DNA of 51,560 nucleotides from an uncultured Bacteroidales bacterium (GTDB taxonomy: Bacteria > Bacteroidota > Bacteroidia > Bacteroidales > GWA2-32-17): contig CALGPK010000070.1 in the NCBI GenBank assembly GCA_937960415.1, positions 1 to 51,560 on the forward strand, given 5' to 3'. How positions within the stretch are numbered: the stretch's first letter is position 1; each line of letters starts with the position of its first letter. The notes beneath the pieces were generated by a model. That model saw nothing but the letters and a program-made list of their open reading frames with translations, did no database searches and was not told where the DNA came from. Shown here one piece after another: positions 41,829 through 51,127 of the stretch. Made by a program: the position numbers and the translations under genes.

Positions 41829-42836
41829 GCGGTACCATTCAATAAACTTTTTTATACCCATCTGAATAGATGTTTGAGGCTTAAAATGGATGAGTTTGTA
41901 CAATGCGGTGGTATCGGCGTGGGTGCTTACAACGTCACCGGGTTGTAGTGGTAAAAATGTTATTTTAGCCTTACATTGCAATTCTTGTTCAATAGCTGCT
42001 ACAAAGTCCATAAGTTTCACGGGACTTCCATTGCCAATGTTAAAAAGACGATAAGGGGCAGGGGTTGTTTCGGAAATGTTTGCTTCTGGAGCTTTGGGTA
42101 TAAGCAACGTAATTGCTTTTATTATATCGTCAACATAGGTAAAATCGCGTTGCATATTGCCGTTGTTATAAACTTCAATTGGTTTATTTTCCAGAATGTT
42201 TTTAGTAAATTTAAACAAAGCCATATCGGGTCTGCCCCATGGACCATATACGGTAAAAAATCGTAAACCGGTTGTAGGAATGTTAAATAGGTACGAATAG
42301 GTATGAGCCATCAGCTCGTTTGTCTTTTTTGAAGTAGCATATAAGCTTACAGGATAGTCAACCACATGTTTTTCGGAGAAGGGAATTTCTTTATTTAAAC
42401 CATAAACACTACTACTACTTGCATAAATAAGATGTTTTACCGGATAAAAACGACAATATTCGAGAATGTTCAAAAAGGCATCGATGTTTGATGATATATA
42501 TGTATAAGGATTTTCGAAACTATAACGAACACCGGCTTGAGCTGCCAGATGAATAATAATGTCGGGCGAAAAATTGTTTAACAGTGAAACAACTTCTTTA
42601 TTTTCAATCGATAACTTTGCAAAAAAAAGATTCGAATATTTTGTGCTTTTTATTGCCTCGTTTTCGACAATATTTTTTCTTTCAAAGCCCAACTCTTCAA
42701 GGCGACGATGTTTTAAATTAGTATCGTAATAATCGTTAATGTTGTCGATACCTAAAATAATATAGTTATTTTTTTGTAAAATTTTGGTAAGATGAAAACC
42801 TATAAAACCGGCAGTTCCCGTTACAACAATTTTCAT
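41811..42836 (-). CDS. NAD-dependent sugar epimerase, UDP-glucuronate 4-epimerase-like
   Basis: Extended SDR enzyme, 341 aa, most similar to UDP-glucuronate 4-epimerases (CapI type). The NAD loop is VVTGTAGFIGFHLTKILQ. HLAAQAGVRYSFENPYTYISSNIDAFLNILE, the catalytic serine region YASSSSVYG and the YxxxK motif YATSK are visible. GLRFFTVYGPWGRPDMALFKFT with RDFTYVDDI completes the family pattern. It would provide UDP-galacturonate for surface polysaccharide. It lies three bases downstream of infB, so it may be read from the rimP-nusA-infB transcript. Confidence 0.87.
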   Translation of the reverse strand: MKIVVTGTAGFIGFHLTKILQKNNYIILGIDNINDYYDTNLKHRRLEELGFERKNIVENEAIKSTKYSNLFFAKLSIENKEVVSLLNNFSPDIIIHLAAQAGVRYSFENPYTYISSNIDAFLNILEYCRFYPVKHLIYASSSSVYGLNKEIPFSEKHVVDYPVSLYATSKKTNELMAHTYSYLFNIPTTGLRFFTVYGPWGRPDMALFKFTKNILENKPIEVYNNGNMQRDFTYVDDIIKAITLLIPKAPEANISETTPAPYRLFNIGNGSPVKLMDFVAAIEQELQCKAKITFLPLQPGDVVSTHADTTALYKLIHFKPQTSIQMGIKKFIEWYRWYYQV

Positions 42837-42839
42837 GAA

Positions 42840-45740
42840 TTATAATTTCTTTTTCATTTCTACTTCATTAAAACACTCAATGATATCGCCTACTTTAATG
42901 TCGTTGAATTTATCGATACCTAATCCGCATTCTAATCCGGCTTGCACTTCTCTTACATCATCTTTAAATCGCTTAAGTGAGTTGAGTTCGCCGGTATAAA
43001 CAACAATGCCATCGCGTATAAGTCGGATTTTAGCATTACGCACAATTTTTCCTTCATGAACAAGGCATCCGGCTACTGTTCCCACTTTGGCAATTTTGAA
43101 TATTTCTTTAACCTCGGCCGAGCCAAGTATTTCTTCTTTAATAACAGGCGACAACATTCCTTCTATAGCCTGTTTAATTTCTTCTATAGCATCGTAAATA
43201 ATCGAATAAAGGCGTATTTCAATTTGCTCCTGTTCGGCAAGTTTTCGTGCAGCCAAAGATGGACGTACCTGAAAACCAATAATCAGAGCATCGGATGCTG
43301 TGGCCAGCATAACGTCCGATTCGGAAATTTGTCCAACAGCCTTGTGTATTACATTGACTTGTATTTCTTCGTTGCTTAACTTAATGAGCGAATCGCTGAG
43401 TGCTTCGATAGAGCCATCTACGTCGCCTTTGATTATGATATTAAGCTCTTTGAAATGACCAAGTTTTAAGCGACGGCCAATTTCTTCGAGCGTAATGTGT
43501 TTCTTGGTTCGCAAGCCTTGTTCGCGTATTATTTGAGAACGTTTATTAGCAATATCTTTTGCTTCTTGTTCCGAAGTAAGTACGTTAAACTTATCACCGG
43601 CTTGTGGTGCTCCGTTTAAACCAAGAATTTGTACTGGAGTTGACGGACCGGCTTCATTCAATCGTTGATTACGTTCGTTAAACATAGCTTTTACTTTGCC
43701 ATAGTATGTCCCGGCTAAAACAATATCGCCTACTTTGAGTGTTCCATTTTTTACCAGTACATTGGTTACATAACCTTTCCCTTTATCGAGCGACGATTCG
43801 ATAACAACACCTGATGCACGACGTTTAGGATTGGCTTTTAACTCAAGCAAGTCAGCTTCGAGCAACACTTTTTCGAGCAACAAATTTACATTCAATCCTT
43901 GTTTTGCCGATATTTCCTGCGATTGGTATTTGCCTCCCCATTCTTCGACCAACAAATTCATGTTGGCCAATTGTTCGCGTATTCGGTCTGGATTAGCTTC
44001 TGGCTTATCTATTTTATTAATGGCAAAAATCATAGGCACTCCAGCCGCCTGAGCATGGTTGATAGCTTCTATAGTTTGCGGTTTAATTCCATCGTCGGCC
44101 GCTATAACAATAATGGCAATATCTGTAACTTGAGCTCCGCGTGCACGCATGGCTGTAAATGCTTCATGACCGGGTGTGTCCAAAAAGGTGATTACTCGTC
44201 CATTGTCGAGTGTAACGCTATATGCACCTATGTGTTGAGTTATACCTCCTGCTTCACCTGCTATAACGTTGGTATTTCGGATATGGTCGAGCAGCTTAGT
44301 TTTTCCATGATCAACGTGTCCCATCACAGTAACAATGGGAGGACGTGGCACCAGGTCTTCTTCGTTATCAACTTGATTATCTTCGTAGTCGGTTTGAACG
44401 TCAACAGTGATAAATTCAGTTTTAAATCCAAATTCGTCGGCAATGATTGTGATGGTATCTGCATCGAGACGCTGATTAATGGATACAAATAGTCCTAGAC
44501 TCATACAGGTAGCTATAACCTCATTGACAGGCACATCCATGAGGCTTGCAAGCTCATTTACCGATATAAATTCGGTAATTTTTAGTATATGCTTTTCTTT
44601 TTCTTGTTGTGCCAATTCTTCTTGCATTTTTTGGCTAATGGCATCGCGTTTTTCTTTGCGGTATTTAACGGCTTGCGATTTTGAACGATTCTCCATCATG
44701 GAGATAGTAAACTTGATAGAGCGTTCTACTTCTTCGTCGTCAACTTCGAAACGGTGTTTTTTCTTCTTTTCTTTTTTGAAAAACTTTTTGCTCGGTTTTT
44801 CTAATTCTTTTTTTGAAGGAGCTTCAGTTGAATCTGTGTTGGGAGCAACTTTGGAGATTTTGATTCGTTTGCGTTTACGTTTTTTGTCGTCTTTATCGCT
44901 CGAAGTTGAAAATACAGGCTTTGCACTTTTTTCTGTATTGCCTTTTTTGGAGTCTGACGAATCTTTGGGTTTAGCATGTTGTTTTTGAAACTGATTTACA
45001 TCAATTTTACCAATTACATTAGGTCCTTCGAGCTTGATTTTTTCGGTACGAAAAATTTCTTCTTCCTTATGTTCCTTTTTAAGCTCATCTTTTTCAGCTG
45101 GTGTTTCACTTACAACCTGTTCTTTGTCGACTTGTTCTTTTTTAGCTTGTTGAGGTTCTTCTACAACAGGTGTAGATTGTTCTTTTTTTTCTTTCTTTCT
45201 TTTTTCTAAATCAATTTTTGTAATGACTTTAGGAGTTTCTAGTTTAGGAACAGAAATTTTAATTTCTTCAACAATAGGCTGGTCTTTTTTTTCTTCAACA
45301 GGAGTAGATTCTTCTTTTTTTGTTGCTTCTTGTTTAACAGGTTCTTCTTTCTTTGCTGGTTCCGATTTTTTAGTTTCCGTTAGGTCAACTTTGCCAAGAA
45401 TTTTTGGTCCGGTAATAATAGGCCTGGTAAGAGGAATTTCTTCTTCCTCATCATCAGTTTCAGGATCTTGAGTTTTTTTAGCCGATACGTCATCAATACT
45501 GATGCTTTGTGTATTTTTGGTAGATATATTAACATTTTCGGCTTTGATTTTTAGATTTTTATCGGAACTAAATTCTTTAAGCAAGTCCTGATACATTTCC
45601 TCAGTAATCTTTGAGTTCGGATTCTTTTTGAGCTCAGAAGTGTCGTATTTTTTGCTTTGTAAAAAATTAATAATGGTTTCGACAGATACATTTAGCTCTT
45701 TTGCTACTTTTGGCAGTCGTGGTGTTTTTGCATCGCTCAT
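42840..45740 (-). CDS. infB: Translation initiation factor IF-2
   Basis: A 966-aa GTPase that places fMet-tRNA on the 30S subunit. The N-terminus has the IF2-N helix-turn-helix ([21 protein letters not shown]). About 330 residues of Lys/Glu-rich low-complexity linker follow, then a second IF2-N-like segment ([29 protein letters not shown]). The G domain starts near residue 465 ([44 protein letters not shown]), followed by domains II-IV ending [20 protein letters not shown]. The long charged linker is common in Bacteroidota IF-2. It follows nusA by 34 bases. Long open frames on the opposite strand, such as 43899-44492, are shadows. Confidence 0.97.
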   Translation of the reverse strand: MSDAKTPRLPKVAKELNVSVETIINFLQSKKYDTSELKKNPNSKITEEMYQDLLKEFSSDKNLKIKAENVNISTKNTQSISIDDVSAKKTQDPETDDEEEEIPLTRPIITGPKILGKVDLTETKKSEPAKKEEPVKQEATKKEESTPVEEKKDQPIVEEIKISVPKLETPKVITKIDLEKRKKEKKEQSTPVVEEPQQAKKEQVDKEQVVSETPAEKDELKKEHKEEEIFRTEKIKLEGPNVIGKIDVNQFQKQHAKPKDSSDSKKGNTEKSAKPVFSTSSDKDDKKRKRKRIKISKVAPNTDSTEAPSKKELEKPSKKFFKKEKKKKHRFEVDDEEVERSIKFTISMMENRSKSQAVKYRKEKRDAISQKMQEELAQQEKEKHILKITEFISVNELASLMDVPVNEVIATCMSLGLFVSINQRLDADTITIIADEFGFKTEFITVDVQTDYEDNQVDNEEDLVPRPPIVTVMGHVDHGKTKLLDHIRNTNVIAGEAGGITQHIGAYSVTLDNGRVITFLDTPGHEAFTAMRARGAQVTDIAIIVIAADDGIKPQTIEAINHAQAAGVPMIFAINKIDKPEANPDRIREQLANMNLLVEEWGGKYQSQEISAKQGLNVNLLLEKVLLEADLLELKANPKRRASGVVIESSLDKGKGYVTNVLVKNGTLKVGDIVLAGTYYGKVKAMFNERNQRLNEAGPSTPVQILGLNGAPQAGDKFNVLTSEQEAKDIANKRSQIIREQGLRTKKHITLEEIGRRLKLGHFKELNIIIKGDVDGSIEALSDSLIKLSNEEIQVNVIHKAVGQISESDVMLATASDALIIGFQVRPSLAARKLAEQEQIEIRLYSIIYDAIEEIKQAIEGMLSPVIKEEILGSAEVKEIFKIAKVGTVAGCLVHEGKIVRNAKIRLIRDGIVVYTGELNSLKRFKDDVREVQAGLECGLGIDKFNDIKVGDIIECFNEVEMKKKL

Positions 45741-45774
45741 AGCTCTGGTATTTTATTATAGAATGGCATAAAAA

Positions 45775-47013
45775 TTATTCGAATTCGGCTTTTAACACAT
45801 CCATAACATTTTGAATGGTTTCTTCTTCAAGGTCTGTTAAACGAGCTAAGTCTTCGATAGAGTATTTGAGGACGCTTTTAGCTGTATCGCAGCCGATTTT
45901 TTTCAATTCATCTATAATCCATTCGTCTATTTCATCGGCAAATTCGTCAAGGTCGATGTCTTCTTCTTCACCCTCAATAAGGTTCCTGTAAACATCAATT
46001 TCGTATCCTGTAAGTTGACTGGCTAATTTAATATTATATCCACCTTTTCCTATGGCAAGCGAGACCTGATCGGGGTCGAGATACACTTCGGCTCGTTTTT
46101 CGCTTTCAATAATTTTAATTTCCGATATCTTAGCCGGACTTAATGCACGTTGAATATATAGAGCAGTATTGTTTGTATAGTTAATAACGTCGATGTTTTC
46201 GTTGCGTAATTCTCTGACGATACCATGAATTCTAGATCCTTTAACACCCACACAAGCTCCCACCGGGTCTATTCGGTCGTCGTACGATTCTACGGCAACT
46301 TTGGCACGTTCGCCCGGAATACGAACTATTTTTTTAATAGTAATGAGCCCGTCATAGATTTCGGGTACTTCTTGCTCAAACAAACGCTCAAGAAAAACCG
46401 GAGAAGTGCGAGAAACAATAATATTAGGGATACTATTTTTCATTTCTACTTTAATTAAAACTCCGCGAACTACGTCACCCTTTTTGAAAAAGTCGGTTGG
46501 AATCTGTTCGCTTCGTGGCAAAATAAGTTCATTACCTTCGTCGTCGAGCAAAAGTATTTCTTTTTTCCACACCTGATATACTTCGCCAACAACTATTTCG
46601 CCTATCTTTTCTTTATATTTATTAAATACATTGCTCTTTTCGTATTCGAGAATTTTCGATTGAAAATTCTGACGCATGGCAAGTATAGTGCGACGATTAA
46701 ATTTTGTTATTTCTATTTTTTCTGATATTTCTTCATCCACTTCAAAGTCTTCGTCTATTTTTTTTGCTTCCGATAAAGGAATTTGCGAAACAGGATTAAC
46801 AAACTTTTCGTCGGGAACTACGATGCGATTGTGCCATATTTCAAGGTCATTCTTATCGGGGTTAAGAATAATATCAAAATTCTCGCTTGTTCCATATTCG
46901 CGTTTGATAGCATTTAGCAAGACCTCTTCCAATATTTTCATTAATGTAGGACGATCGATGTTTTTTTGTTCTTTAAACTCGGTAAAAAACTCCATTAAGT
47001 TCAAATTCTTCAT
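45775..47013 (-). CDS. nusA: Transcription termination/antitermination factor NusA
   Basis: A 412-aa RNA-polymerase-binding factor. N-terminal domain ~1-125 (FTEFKEQKNIDRPTLMKILEEVLLNAIKREYG). The S1 domain is ~135-200 (GEIVVGEVYQVWKKEILLLDDEGNELILPRSEQIPT). KH1 follows (VAVESYDDRIDPVGACVGVKGSRIHGIVREL), then KH2 (VYLDPDQVSLAIGKGGYNIKLASQLTG). The C-terminal helices (DEWIIDELKKIGCDTAKSVLKYS) form a short HhH-like tail. It is placed 13 bases after rimP and before infB, the conserved order. Confidence 0.97.
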   Translation of the reverse strand: MKNLNLMEFFTEFKEQKNIDRPTLMKILEEVLLNAIKREYGTSENFDIILNPDKNDLEIWHNRIVVPDEKFVNPVSQIPLSEAKKIDEDFEVDEEISEKIEITKFNRRTILAMRQNFQSKILEYEKSNVFNKYKEKIGEIVVGEVYQVWKKEILLLDDEGNELILPRSEQIPTDFFKKGDVVRGVLIKVEMKNSIPNIIVSRTSPVFLERLFEQEVPEIYDGLITIKKIVRIPGERAKVAVESYDDRIDPVGACVGVKGSRIHGIVRELRNENIDVINYTNNTALYIQRALSPAKISEIKIIESEKRAEVYLDPDQVSLAIGKGGYNIKLASQLTGYEIDVYRNLIEGEEEDIDLDEFADEIDEWIIDELKKIGCDTAKSVLKYSIEDLARLTDLEEETIQNVMDVLKAEFE

Positions 47014-47026
47014 AAGCGTAACTTAA

Positions 47027-47452
47027 TTAAAAAATAACTAGTTTAACTTGTTGTATATACTCGTTAAGCATTACTATTTCGCGTTTTTCTTTTTTATTTT
47101 CGACTACAATAGTGGTACTAAGTGGTGTGTATTCCTGTAAAATGCCTATGTGCTTTTTACCATCTCGGGTTTTTACTTCTACCTTTTTTCCAATATGTTT
47201 TTGAAATTGAATGGGAGCACGAAGTGGTTTGTCTATTCCGGCAGATGAAACAGTAAGTTCCAGATCGGATGCTTCGGGCATATATTGCAAAATGTGTTTT
47301 AAAACTTTTGTGCAGTCGTCAATTGTTATACCGGCAAGACTTTCAATATATATAGTTACTTGTTGCTGATTTTTTTCAGCAACCTCTATTATTTCGAAGT
47401 CTTTGCCAATATTGGCTGTTTGAGCAATATGTATCAATTTTTCTTTGAGCAT
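47027..47452 (-). CDS. rimP: Ribosome maturation factor RimP
   Basis: A 141-aa factor for 30S maturation. ITIDDCTKVLKHILQYMPEASDLELTVSSAGIDKPLRAPIQFQKHIGKKVEVKTRDGK shows the conserved ELEVSSPG-like segment (here LTVSSAG) and the C-terminal SH3-like domain. It is the first gene of rimP-nusA-infB. Its leader carries the hairpin at 47470-47490 and a promoter-like box at 47515-47522. Confidence 0.93.
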   Translation of the reverse strand: MLKEKLIHIAQTANIGKDFEIIEVAEKNQQQVTIYIESLAGITIDDCTKVLKHILQYMPEASDLELTVSSAGIDKPLRAPIQFQKHIGKKVEVKTRDGKKHIGILQEYTPLSTTIVVENKKEKREIVMLNEYIQQVKLVIF

Positions 47453-47460
47453 ACTATTTT

Positions 47461-47490
47461 TTAAAAAAACAGGGGACTAAATGTCCCCTG
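47461..47490 (-). terminator. Strong intrinsic terminator between the LPP20/DUF4476 cluster and rimP
   Basis: On the minus strand CAGGGGAC (47483-47490) pairs with GTCCCCTG (47470-47477) around a 5-base loop (ATTTA), followed by TTTTTTTAA. It lies about 70 bases beyond the DUF4476 gene stop and only 9-38 bases before the rimP ATG. It also lies downstream of a TAnnTTTG box, so it may equally be a leader attenuator for rimP-nusA-infB. Confidence 0.85.
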
Positions 47491-47514
47491 TCAATTTCCC
47501 CTCAAAAAGTGTTG

Positions 47515-47522
47515 CAAAGTTA
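47515..47522 (-). promoter_or_regulatory. TAnnTTTG promoter element upstream of rimP
   Basis: TAACTTTG on the minus strand, 63-70 bases before the rimP ATG and upstream of the terminator hairpin at 47461-47490. If used, the hairpin would be in the rimP leader RNA. Confidence 0.45.
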
Positions 47523-47559
47523 ATAAAAAATATTATTCAATAGATTATTTTCATTGATT

Positions 47560-48486
47560 TTATTTGACAGATTGAATGTATTCGTTTAGCTCATCTATCG
47601 AACTTTCGAAGCTAAATGCATCGTTTACCTTAAAGTAGTTATTTTTGTCGTAAGTGTATTTATATGCATATTTAGCAAATTCGAGGCGACTGTTTTCAAA
47701 ACCAAATGTTTTCATAATGTCTCTTACTTGTACAGAAAGCAGGCAGTTTGAACTGCTTATTTGCTTTGCCAGTGTAAGTTTTGCATCTTCAAACGATTTT
47801 GATTTTATTGATGTTAGAGCAGATTGAAAATCTACATCATTCATGGGACGCTGACAACCTGTTGCATTCGATTGAGCTGGTTGAATTACTGCTTGTGTTA
47901 TGGGTATGGTATGTGTTTGACTGGTGGTAGTTGTTGTTTGATGAGTTACAACGGTAGATTGTTGAACTCCGCTTACAGCAGTTTGAACTTGTATGCCGGT
48001 TGGTGTTTCGTTGATATTAATGTTCATATTGATTTCATCTGAGTTATTATTGGCGGGTGTAGTAGTAACTACTGGTTGAGAAGTCTGTTGAGTAACTTGA
48101 GGTTGCATAGAAGTGGACTGAATGGAAGGATTGGATGAGGGTAAAATAGTAAATGATGCATCTATGTCTCGGATTTCATAATTACCTTTTTTAGGATTTT
48201 TGCGAATCATGTATTTTACATGACACCAGTTTCCATCTACATCCACAACCTGATAAGTTTTATCTACACTACCTAGTTTAGGGTCTTCGAAAATAATTTT
48301 CACTTTACCCCACTTCATGTTTACGGGTATATTTTCGACTAAATAACTGGCTTCCTGATTAATTTTTTTTCCGTCAACAATGACCCAGAATTTTTCTCCC
48401 TCTTTGGTAAAAAAACTGAGCATTCCTTGCGAATAGGTAAAATCAACGGCAATCAGGATTGAAAAAATTAGGCTAATTGTTTTCAT
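47560..48486 (-). CDS. Secreted protein with C-terminal DUF4476 domain
   Basis: A 308-aa exported protein. The signal peptide is MKTISLIFSILIAVDFTYSQ. A beta-rich N-terminal domain spans ~22-115 (FFTKEGEKFWVIVDGKKINQ, GKVKIIFEDPKLGSVDKTYQV). A Thr/Gln/Asn-rich linker spans ~115-215. The C-terminal ~90 residues, beginning NDVDFQSALTSIKSKSFEDAKLTLAKQISSSN and ending FSFESSIDELNEYI, match DUF4476, a common Bacteroidota domain of unknown function. It lies two bases after the FlgT-like gene and ends before a strong terminator, so it is the last gene of a three-gene cluster. Confidence 0.8.
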   Translation of the reverse strand: MKTISLIFSILIAVDFTYSQGMLSFFTKEGEKFWVIVDGKKINQEASYLVENIPVNMKWGKVKIIFEDPKLGSVDKTYQVVDVDGNWCHVKYMIRKNPKKGNYEIRDIDASFTILPSSNPSIQSTSMQPQVTQQTSQPVVTTTPANNNSDEINMNININETPTGIQVQTAVSGVQQSTVVTHQTTTTTSQTHTIPITQAVIQPAQSNATGCQRPMNDVDFQSALTSIKSKSFEDAKLTLAKQISSSNCLLSVQVRDIMKTFGFENSRLEFAKYAYKYTYDKNNYFKVNDAFSFESSIDELNEYIQSVK

Positions 48487-48488
48487 AA

Positions 48489-49772
48489 CTATTTATTTTT
48501 AAGGTTTTCTAATTCGGGGACTTTAACTTTTTGTGGAGCAAAATTAATTTGTCGTCCGTAAATAAGTTTTACATCGAGAACTTTACTTTTGAATTCTGGA
48601 ATAGCATCGGCATATTCGAGAACTTTATATGCCAATTCGTCGGGACGATCCTTGTATGTTAGATTTAGCTTGGTATAGTTTTCGAAACTTACAATTTCGA
48701 TATTACCACCAAAACGGCCATCGCTAAGTAGCTTATCGCGTAGTGTTCGAAAATCACGAAATGTGCCAATAGAATAGAAGCGAAGCTCGAATGGTGTACC
48801 ATTGTTGACCCATCCTCCAATGTATGAGTTAAATAAATAAAGTAGTTTTGTTATACCTTTATTTACAGCTTCGCGAACTCCTTCATACAAAACCGATTGC
48901 CTATCCATACCCGATTTCCAGTCGCTTTCGAGTGCAATGGTTCCCAAGCCTTCGGCAGTACAATTATCGTACGCTTTGGCTTCTATAATAACCTTCTGAG
49001 CTGTACGTGTATCGAAAGCTTCGCTTCGAGAAGAAGTAATAATATTGGATATGAGGATAACAAACTGAGCATCGGCTTTCATGCCAATGTGTTGTACATA
49101 AGACTCCTGATTGCCCTCGGATTGAAAAATACCTTGTGCTTCTTTGAGCAAAGCAACTGAGCGTTCTTTTTCAATATAACGATATTTACGTTCGGCCAGA
49201 TATTCGTTAATTCGTTCTACAGCAAAATCGTAAATGGCTTTGTCTTCAGGCTTCACTTTTCGAGCATCGTACATAACCAAAAATCGTACTCCCCCTATGG
49301 CTTTTGCCAATAACTGCATATCGGCCTTAAGCGGATTCAAGCTCACCTTTGCACGAATAGTTATTTCGTAACGGTCGGGGAAAGGAACTTCCTTCAAGAC
49401 ACTGTACGATGCAACATATCCTTCTGTTTTGGCCGAAATAGCATCTTTTACCACAACAAAATTTTCCATATTAGTTTCGGAGCTTATGGCTACACCAGCG
49501 GCTTGTCCAACTGCATTTCGCAAAGCATCCTGTAAAGCATCGTCGCGTTTTAAGCCAACGCCTTTTGCTTCAACATCTTTTAGGCTATTATCGTTTTGAA
49601 GGTTGCTATTGACCGTTATTATAGTAGGTTCTGCAACGGTCGAAATGGATGGTTGCGAAGGTTGAGCCATTTGCTCTGTTTGCTTATTCGATTTGTTTTT
49701 CTTTTTTTGGGCATTTGCGTCAAATACAAAAAAGCAAAAAACAAATGCTAATAACATGATTTGATAATTCAT
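48489..49772 (-). CDS. Secreted FlgT/LPP20-like protein
   Basis: A 427-aa exported protein (signal peptide MNYQIMLLAFVFCFFVFDANA). A Lys/Gln-rich linker precedes the segment EAKGVGLKRDDALQDALRNAVGQAAGVAIS, which matches the N-terminal domain of FlgT/LPP20-type proteins. Then FRFLVMYDARKVKPEDKAIYDFAVERINEYLAERKYRYIEKE, with further alternating strands and helices, resembles the CsgG/TolB-like middle domain of FlgT. A hydrophilic C-terminal ~100 residues follow. FlgT is a flagellar outer-ring protein in Vibrio, but there are no flagellar genes in this window, so a different envelope role is likely. It lies 12 bases after the LPP20-like gene. Confidence 0.68.
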   Translation of the reverse strand: MNYQIMLLAFVFCFFVFDANAQKKKNKSNKQTEQMAQPSQPSISTVAEPTIITVNSNLQNDNSLKDVEAKGVGLKRDDALQDALRNAVGQAAGVAISSETNMENFVVVKDAISAKTEGYVASYSVLKEVPFPDRYEITIRAKVSLNPLKADMQLLAKAIGGVRFLVMYDARKVKPEDKAIYDFAVERINEYLAERKYRYIEKERSVALLKEAQGIFQSEGNQESYVQHIGMKADAQFVILISNIITSSRSEAFDTRTAQKVIIEAKAYDNCTAEGLGTIALESDWKSGMDRQSVLYEGVREAVNKGITKLLYLFNSYIGGWVNNGTPFELRFYSIGTFRDFRTLRDKLLSDGRFGGNIEIVSFENYTKLNLTYKDRPDELAYKVLEYADAIPEFKSKVLDVKLIYGRQINFAPQKVKVPELENLKNK

Positions 49773-49784
49773 ACGCTCTACATT

Positions 49785-50834
49785 TTAAATCAACATCATT
49801 AAAAACTTACCAATTTTACCAGCAACCTGTCCAATTTTTTGCCAGTTTACTTTTTTTAAGCTCTTATTATCGATAACCATTTTGCCGGGTTCGGTGCGTA
49901 AAACATCCAATACTTCGACACCTTTTTTGTAGCCTATTTCTTTCATTATTTCTTCGCTGGCAGATAAAATTTTCGGAAATTTTCCGGTTTTTGGATCATA
50001 TATTTTCGATAAATCGAGTACGAGGTTGTTGTTTTCATCAACAATAATAGGAAACATTGAAGGATCGAATTTTTTACCGCCCAAGTTAAATGCAAGGGCT
50101 TGTATTGTCTGGTCTTTAACATTGTCGGGTACCTGATTTACAATATCACTCAGTGTGGTAACTTTTTTAAGTGTAGGGATATCAGAATGAATAGCAGCAG
50201 CTAAACCATCTTGTTCGTACAATGGAACTCTCATTCTCACCTCAATAATTCCATCCTTCTCAATAGGTTCACCCACCATTTTTGCTCCTTTAATGATACC
50301 ATCTACCCGTGTATAAATATAGTCTCGGCTTGTAATCATGTCTTGCACAGTTGTTTCGCTAGTAACATTAACTCCTTTAATGATTTCCAGCAAATTGCGT
50401 TGAGCATCAACAATTGCACCGCGTTGAGCCATAAGTTTTGCCTGAGCCAGATTTTTAAAACGTTCGTTATCTATTACCGACTGTCCTTTTGCTTCGATGT
50501 ACTGATCTGTCCAGTTTATCTGACCATTGGGCTTTTCCTGAATAATGGGCTTTGATTGCTCAATAATTTGTTCAATATTAATTGGTTTAACTTCTTCTGC
50601 AACAGCAGGTTTGCTCTCTGATGGACGTCTTTCGATAGTATTATTGGATTGAGTGGGTATGTTGTTAACAGGTTTAGCCTCCATTTGGGGGCTAACTTCT
50701 TTCGATGTTGAAGGTATAACTATTTGTTCCTGCTGAGAGTCTTTAGTTTTTTTTGATTTTTTTCTGTTTTGTGCATGAAACGATAAAGTCAACATAACAC
50801 ATAATAAAAGCATAAGATACGTTTTCATATTCAT
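49785..50834 (-). CDS. Secreted LPP20-like protein
   Basis: A 349-aa exported protein. The signal peptide is KTYLMLLLCVMLTLSFHAQ. A Lys/Ser/Gln/Pro-rich linker spans ~20-110. The LPP20-like core follows: YIEAKGQSVIDNERFKNLAQAKLMAQRGAIVDAQRNLLEIIKGVNV, YIYTRVDGIIKGAKMVGEPIEKDGIIEVRMRVPLY. A C-terminal ~130 residues (AFNLGGKKFDPSMFPIIVDENNNLVLDLSKIYDPKTGKFP) are of unknown fold and may bind a partner. Two consecutive Met codons offer starts at 50834 or 50828. It is the first gene of the cluster, behind the promoter at 50868-50900. Confidence 0.7.
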   Translation of the reverse strand: MNMKTYLMLLLCVMLTLSFHAQNRKKSKKTKDSQQEQIVIPSTSKEVSPQMEAKPVNNIPTQSNNTIERRPSESKPAVAEEVKPINIEQIIEQSKPIIQEKPNGQINWTDQYIEAKGQSVIDNERFKNLAQAKLMAQRGAIVDAQRNLLEIIKGVNVTSETTVQDMITSRDYIYTRVDGIIKGAKMVGEPIEKDGIIEVRMRVPLYEQDGLAAAIHSDIPTLKKVTTLSDIVNQVPDNVKDQTIQALAFNLGGKKFDPSMFPIIVDENNNLVLDLSKIYDPKTGKFPKILSASEEIMKEIGYKKGVEVLDVLRTEPGKMVIDNKSLKKVNWQKIGQVAGKIGKFLMMLI

Positions 50835-50867
50835 GTAGATTTAAATTATTAAGTCGGTTTTTATTTT

Positions 50868-50900
50868 CAAATTTAATGCCAAAATTTATTTTTCACCAAA
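50868..50900 (-). promoter_or_regulatory. Promoter of the LPP20/FlgT-like/DUF4476 cluster (TTTG-N21-TAAATTTG)
   Basis: On the minus strand TTTG (50897-50900) and TAAATTTG (50868-50875) are 21 bases apart and match both boxes of the Bacteroidota promoter. The ATG is 34 bases downstream. Confidence 0.65.
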
Positions 50901-51060
50901 TTTTATGTAAAAGTAAAAAAATTTTATTTACATCAGAACATTTTTTTAAAAAAGCTGAGTAGCTTCTTTTTTTAGAAAATCGATGGCTGTCCTAATAGGA
51001 GTAGGGGATTAAGCAACATCCATTTTGCCATTATTTTTTTGGCTAAGCAGTAAGCCCCCG
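50901..51060. other. Intergenic stretch before the right-end repeat cluster
   Basis: 160 bases, AT-rich, without a supported gene. A weak AAGCT-GAGT-AGCTT hairpin lies at about 50952-50965. No repeat family is recognised in 50966-51060. Confidence 0.35.
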
Positions 51061-51127
51061 ACTTCGTTACTTTTTATACTTAATTTACTGATATACAAAT
51101 ACATAAAAAAAATCATGCAAGCACTAC

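Noticed and set aside
43899-44492. 197-aa open frame antisense to infB
   Set aside because: It is a shadow of a well-identified gene. Composition follows the opposite strand and no domain is visible.
42840-45740. Very long charged linker of IF-2 as an unusual fusion
   Set aside because: Long K/E-rich IF-2 N-terminal regions are common in the phylum.
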